Below, piece after piece: positions 5,749 to 6,401 of a DNA stretch of 6,401 nt. The notes beneath the pieces were generated by a model. It made no database searches. It was not told the DNA's origin and saw only the letters and a list, made by a program, of their open reading frames with translations. The first letter of the stretch is position 1. Every line of letters starts with the position of its first letter. The translations under genes and the position numbers were made by a program. Location: NCBI GenBank assembly GCA_025455345.1, contig JALOMS010000286.1, positions 1 through 6,401 on the forward strand. The letters are read 5' to 3'. This DNA is from Thermoflexibacter sp. Its GTDB lineage: Bacteria > Bacteroidota > Bacteroidia > Cytophagales > Thermoflexibacteraceae.

Positions 5749-6279
5749 GTGGATAAATCAATCAAAGAAATATTATGGAATCAATTTGGAGCAAGCATTG
5801 ATATGCTGATAAATGCCATCTCAAATAGTCCTGATAACTATTTTACAACTCATAGACGATTTTATTATATTGCTTTTCATAGTACAATTTTTTTAGACTA
5901 TTATTTGACACTTCCACCAAGCAACTTTTCACCACAGCTTTCCTTTACTCAAAAAGAAGCTAAGAACAGACCCAAAGAAGCAATTGATGATTTGATACCT
6001 GACAAAATCTACGACAAACAAGAAATACTGGAATATATCAAACAAAGCCGAGAAAAGTGCAAACAAATAATTTATGCTCTTACTGATGAAAAATTAAATG
6101 AAAGGTTCAAAGAAGGAGATGAGCCAAATGATATGGATTATCCCATTTTGGAAATTCTACTTTACAATATGCGACATACCCAACATCATACTGCACAACT
6201 AAATATGCTACTACGACAAGATATTGACAAACACATGGAGTGGTCATTCAGAGCAGGAGACATTGATAGTGAACAATAA
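5749..6279 (+). CDS. DinB-family (four-helix metal-binding) protein
   Basis: The 176-residue protein has the DinB/YfiT-like layout of a metal-binding four-helix bundle. The N-terminal His is H44 in YYIAFHSTIFLDYYL (39-53), and the C-terminal HxxxH pair is H143 and H147 in LYNMRHTQHHTAQLNMLLR (138-156). Together these would hold one divalent metal ion. Family members act as thiol transferases (bacillithiol or mycothiol dependent), hydrolases or DNA-damage-induced proteins of unknown activity; nothing here picks one. The start is GTG at 5749, because an in-frame stop lies two codons earlier (5743-5745) and the next ATG, at residue 19, would remove part of helix 1. It is a single-gene unit with a promoter in repeat C. 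Confidence 0.82.
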   Translation: MDKSIKEILWNQFGASIDMLINAISNSPDNYFTTHRRFYYIAFHSTIFLDYYLTLPPSNFSPQLSFTQKEAKNRPKEAIDDLIPDKIYDKQEILEYIKQSREKCKQIIYALTDEKLNERFKEGDEPNDMDYPILEILLYNMRHTQHHTAQLNMLLRQDIDKHMEWSFRAGDIDSEQ

Positions 6280-6284
6280 AGCTC

Positions 6285-6346
6285 TTACTGGTGCAAGCGT
6301 AACACTTGCACCTAAAAAGATTCAAGGCTCAGCCTTGAACCAGTAA
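6285..6346 (+). other. Potential three-way-junction structure after the DinB-family gene
   Basis: Outer arms TTACTGGT (6285-6292) and ACCAGTAA (6339-6346) are perfectly complementary. Inside lie two perfect hairpins: GGTGCAAG/CTTGCACC (6290-6297 and 6305-6312, 7-nt loop) and TTCAAGGC/GCCTTGAA (6321-6328 and 6332-6339, 3-nt loop). The outer stem shares its inner bases with both hairpins, so all three cannot be fully formed at once. No T-run follows either hairpin, so a classic terminator is not supported, although the hairpins could still end or protect the DinB transcript. It could also be a folded recombination site or a small RNA. Confidence 0.55.
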
Positions 6347-6353
6347 AATACGC

Positions 6354-6401
6354 CCTCACACGCTAAAAGCGTATGTTACTCACTCCGCAAACTCTTCACA
6401 G
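6354..6401 (+). repeat. Dispersed repeat, copy D (cut by window end)
   Basis: The last 48 nt match 155-202 of copy A at 41 positions without gaps, beginning with the identical 17-nt string CCTCACACGCTAAAAGC. The window ends before the promoter-bearing part, so whether the copy is complete cannot be seen. By analogy with A, B and C another gene module would be expected just beyond the window. Confidence 0.75.

Noticed and set aside
6290..6339. Intrinsic terminator for the DinB-family gene
   Set aside because: Both hairpins are strong but neither is followed by a T-run on the + strand, so I list the structure without naming it a terminator.

Overview
The window is AT-rich and almost certainly from a member of the Bacteroidota. 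Several promoters fit the Bacteroidota pattern (TTTG, 19-20 nt, TAnnTTTG), strong Shine-Dalgarno sequences are absent, and the protein families are ones common in that phylum. All eight genes I accept lie on the + strand, separated by mostly long non-coding gaps. I see no housekeeping gene, tRNA, rRNA, integrase or transposase, so this reads as an accessory region.

Layout: (1) 1-480 is non-coding and holds the longest copy (A) of a dispersed repeat with a very good promoter inside it. (2) 481-2142 is a two-gene DarT/DarG toxin-antitoxin operon: an ADP-ribosyltransferase acting on DNA and its macrodomain antitoxin, a known type of anti-phage system. (3) 2343-3062 encodes a small protein of the formylglycine-generating-enzyme (SUMF1) fold that lacks the expected catalytic cysteines. 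Its stop codon lies inside a nested inverted repeat (3055-3135) resembling, but not matching, an integron attC site. (4) 3175-4013 is a tight pair: a DUF6157-like protein and a DUF1761-like membrane protein. (5) 4030-4093 is a short copy (B) of the repeat, followed at once by a small membrane protein related to CrtO-type acyltransferases, probably lacking its N-terminus. (6) 4682-5542 encodes a Pol-beta-type nucleotidyltransferase with a DUF4037-like C-terminal half and its own clear promoter. (7) From 5539 a third repeat copy (C), again with a promoter, leads into a DinB-family protein (5749-6279). (8) After DinB there is a potential three-way-junction structure (6285-6346), then the beginning of a fourth repeat copy (D), cut by the window end.

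The most unusual feature is the organisation. Unrelated one- or two-gene modules are strung together in one orientation. Copies A, B and C of a repeat stand directly upstream of modules, each carrying promoter boxes at the same 20-nt spacing; D is incomplete. This suggests a modular, cassette-like array in which a dispersed repeat supplies transcription. Apart from DarT and DarG, the genes have no obvious shared pathway. They look like independent stress, defence or modification functions brought together by a recombination process whose machinery is not in the window.
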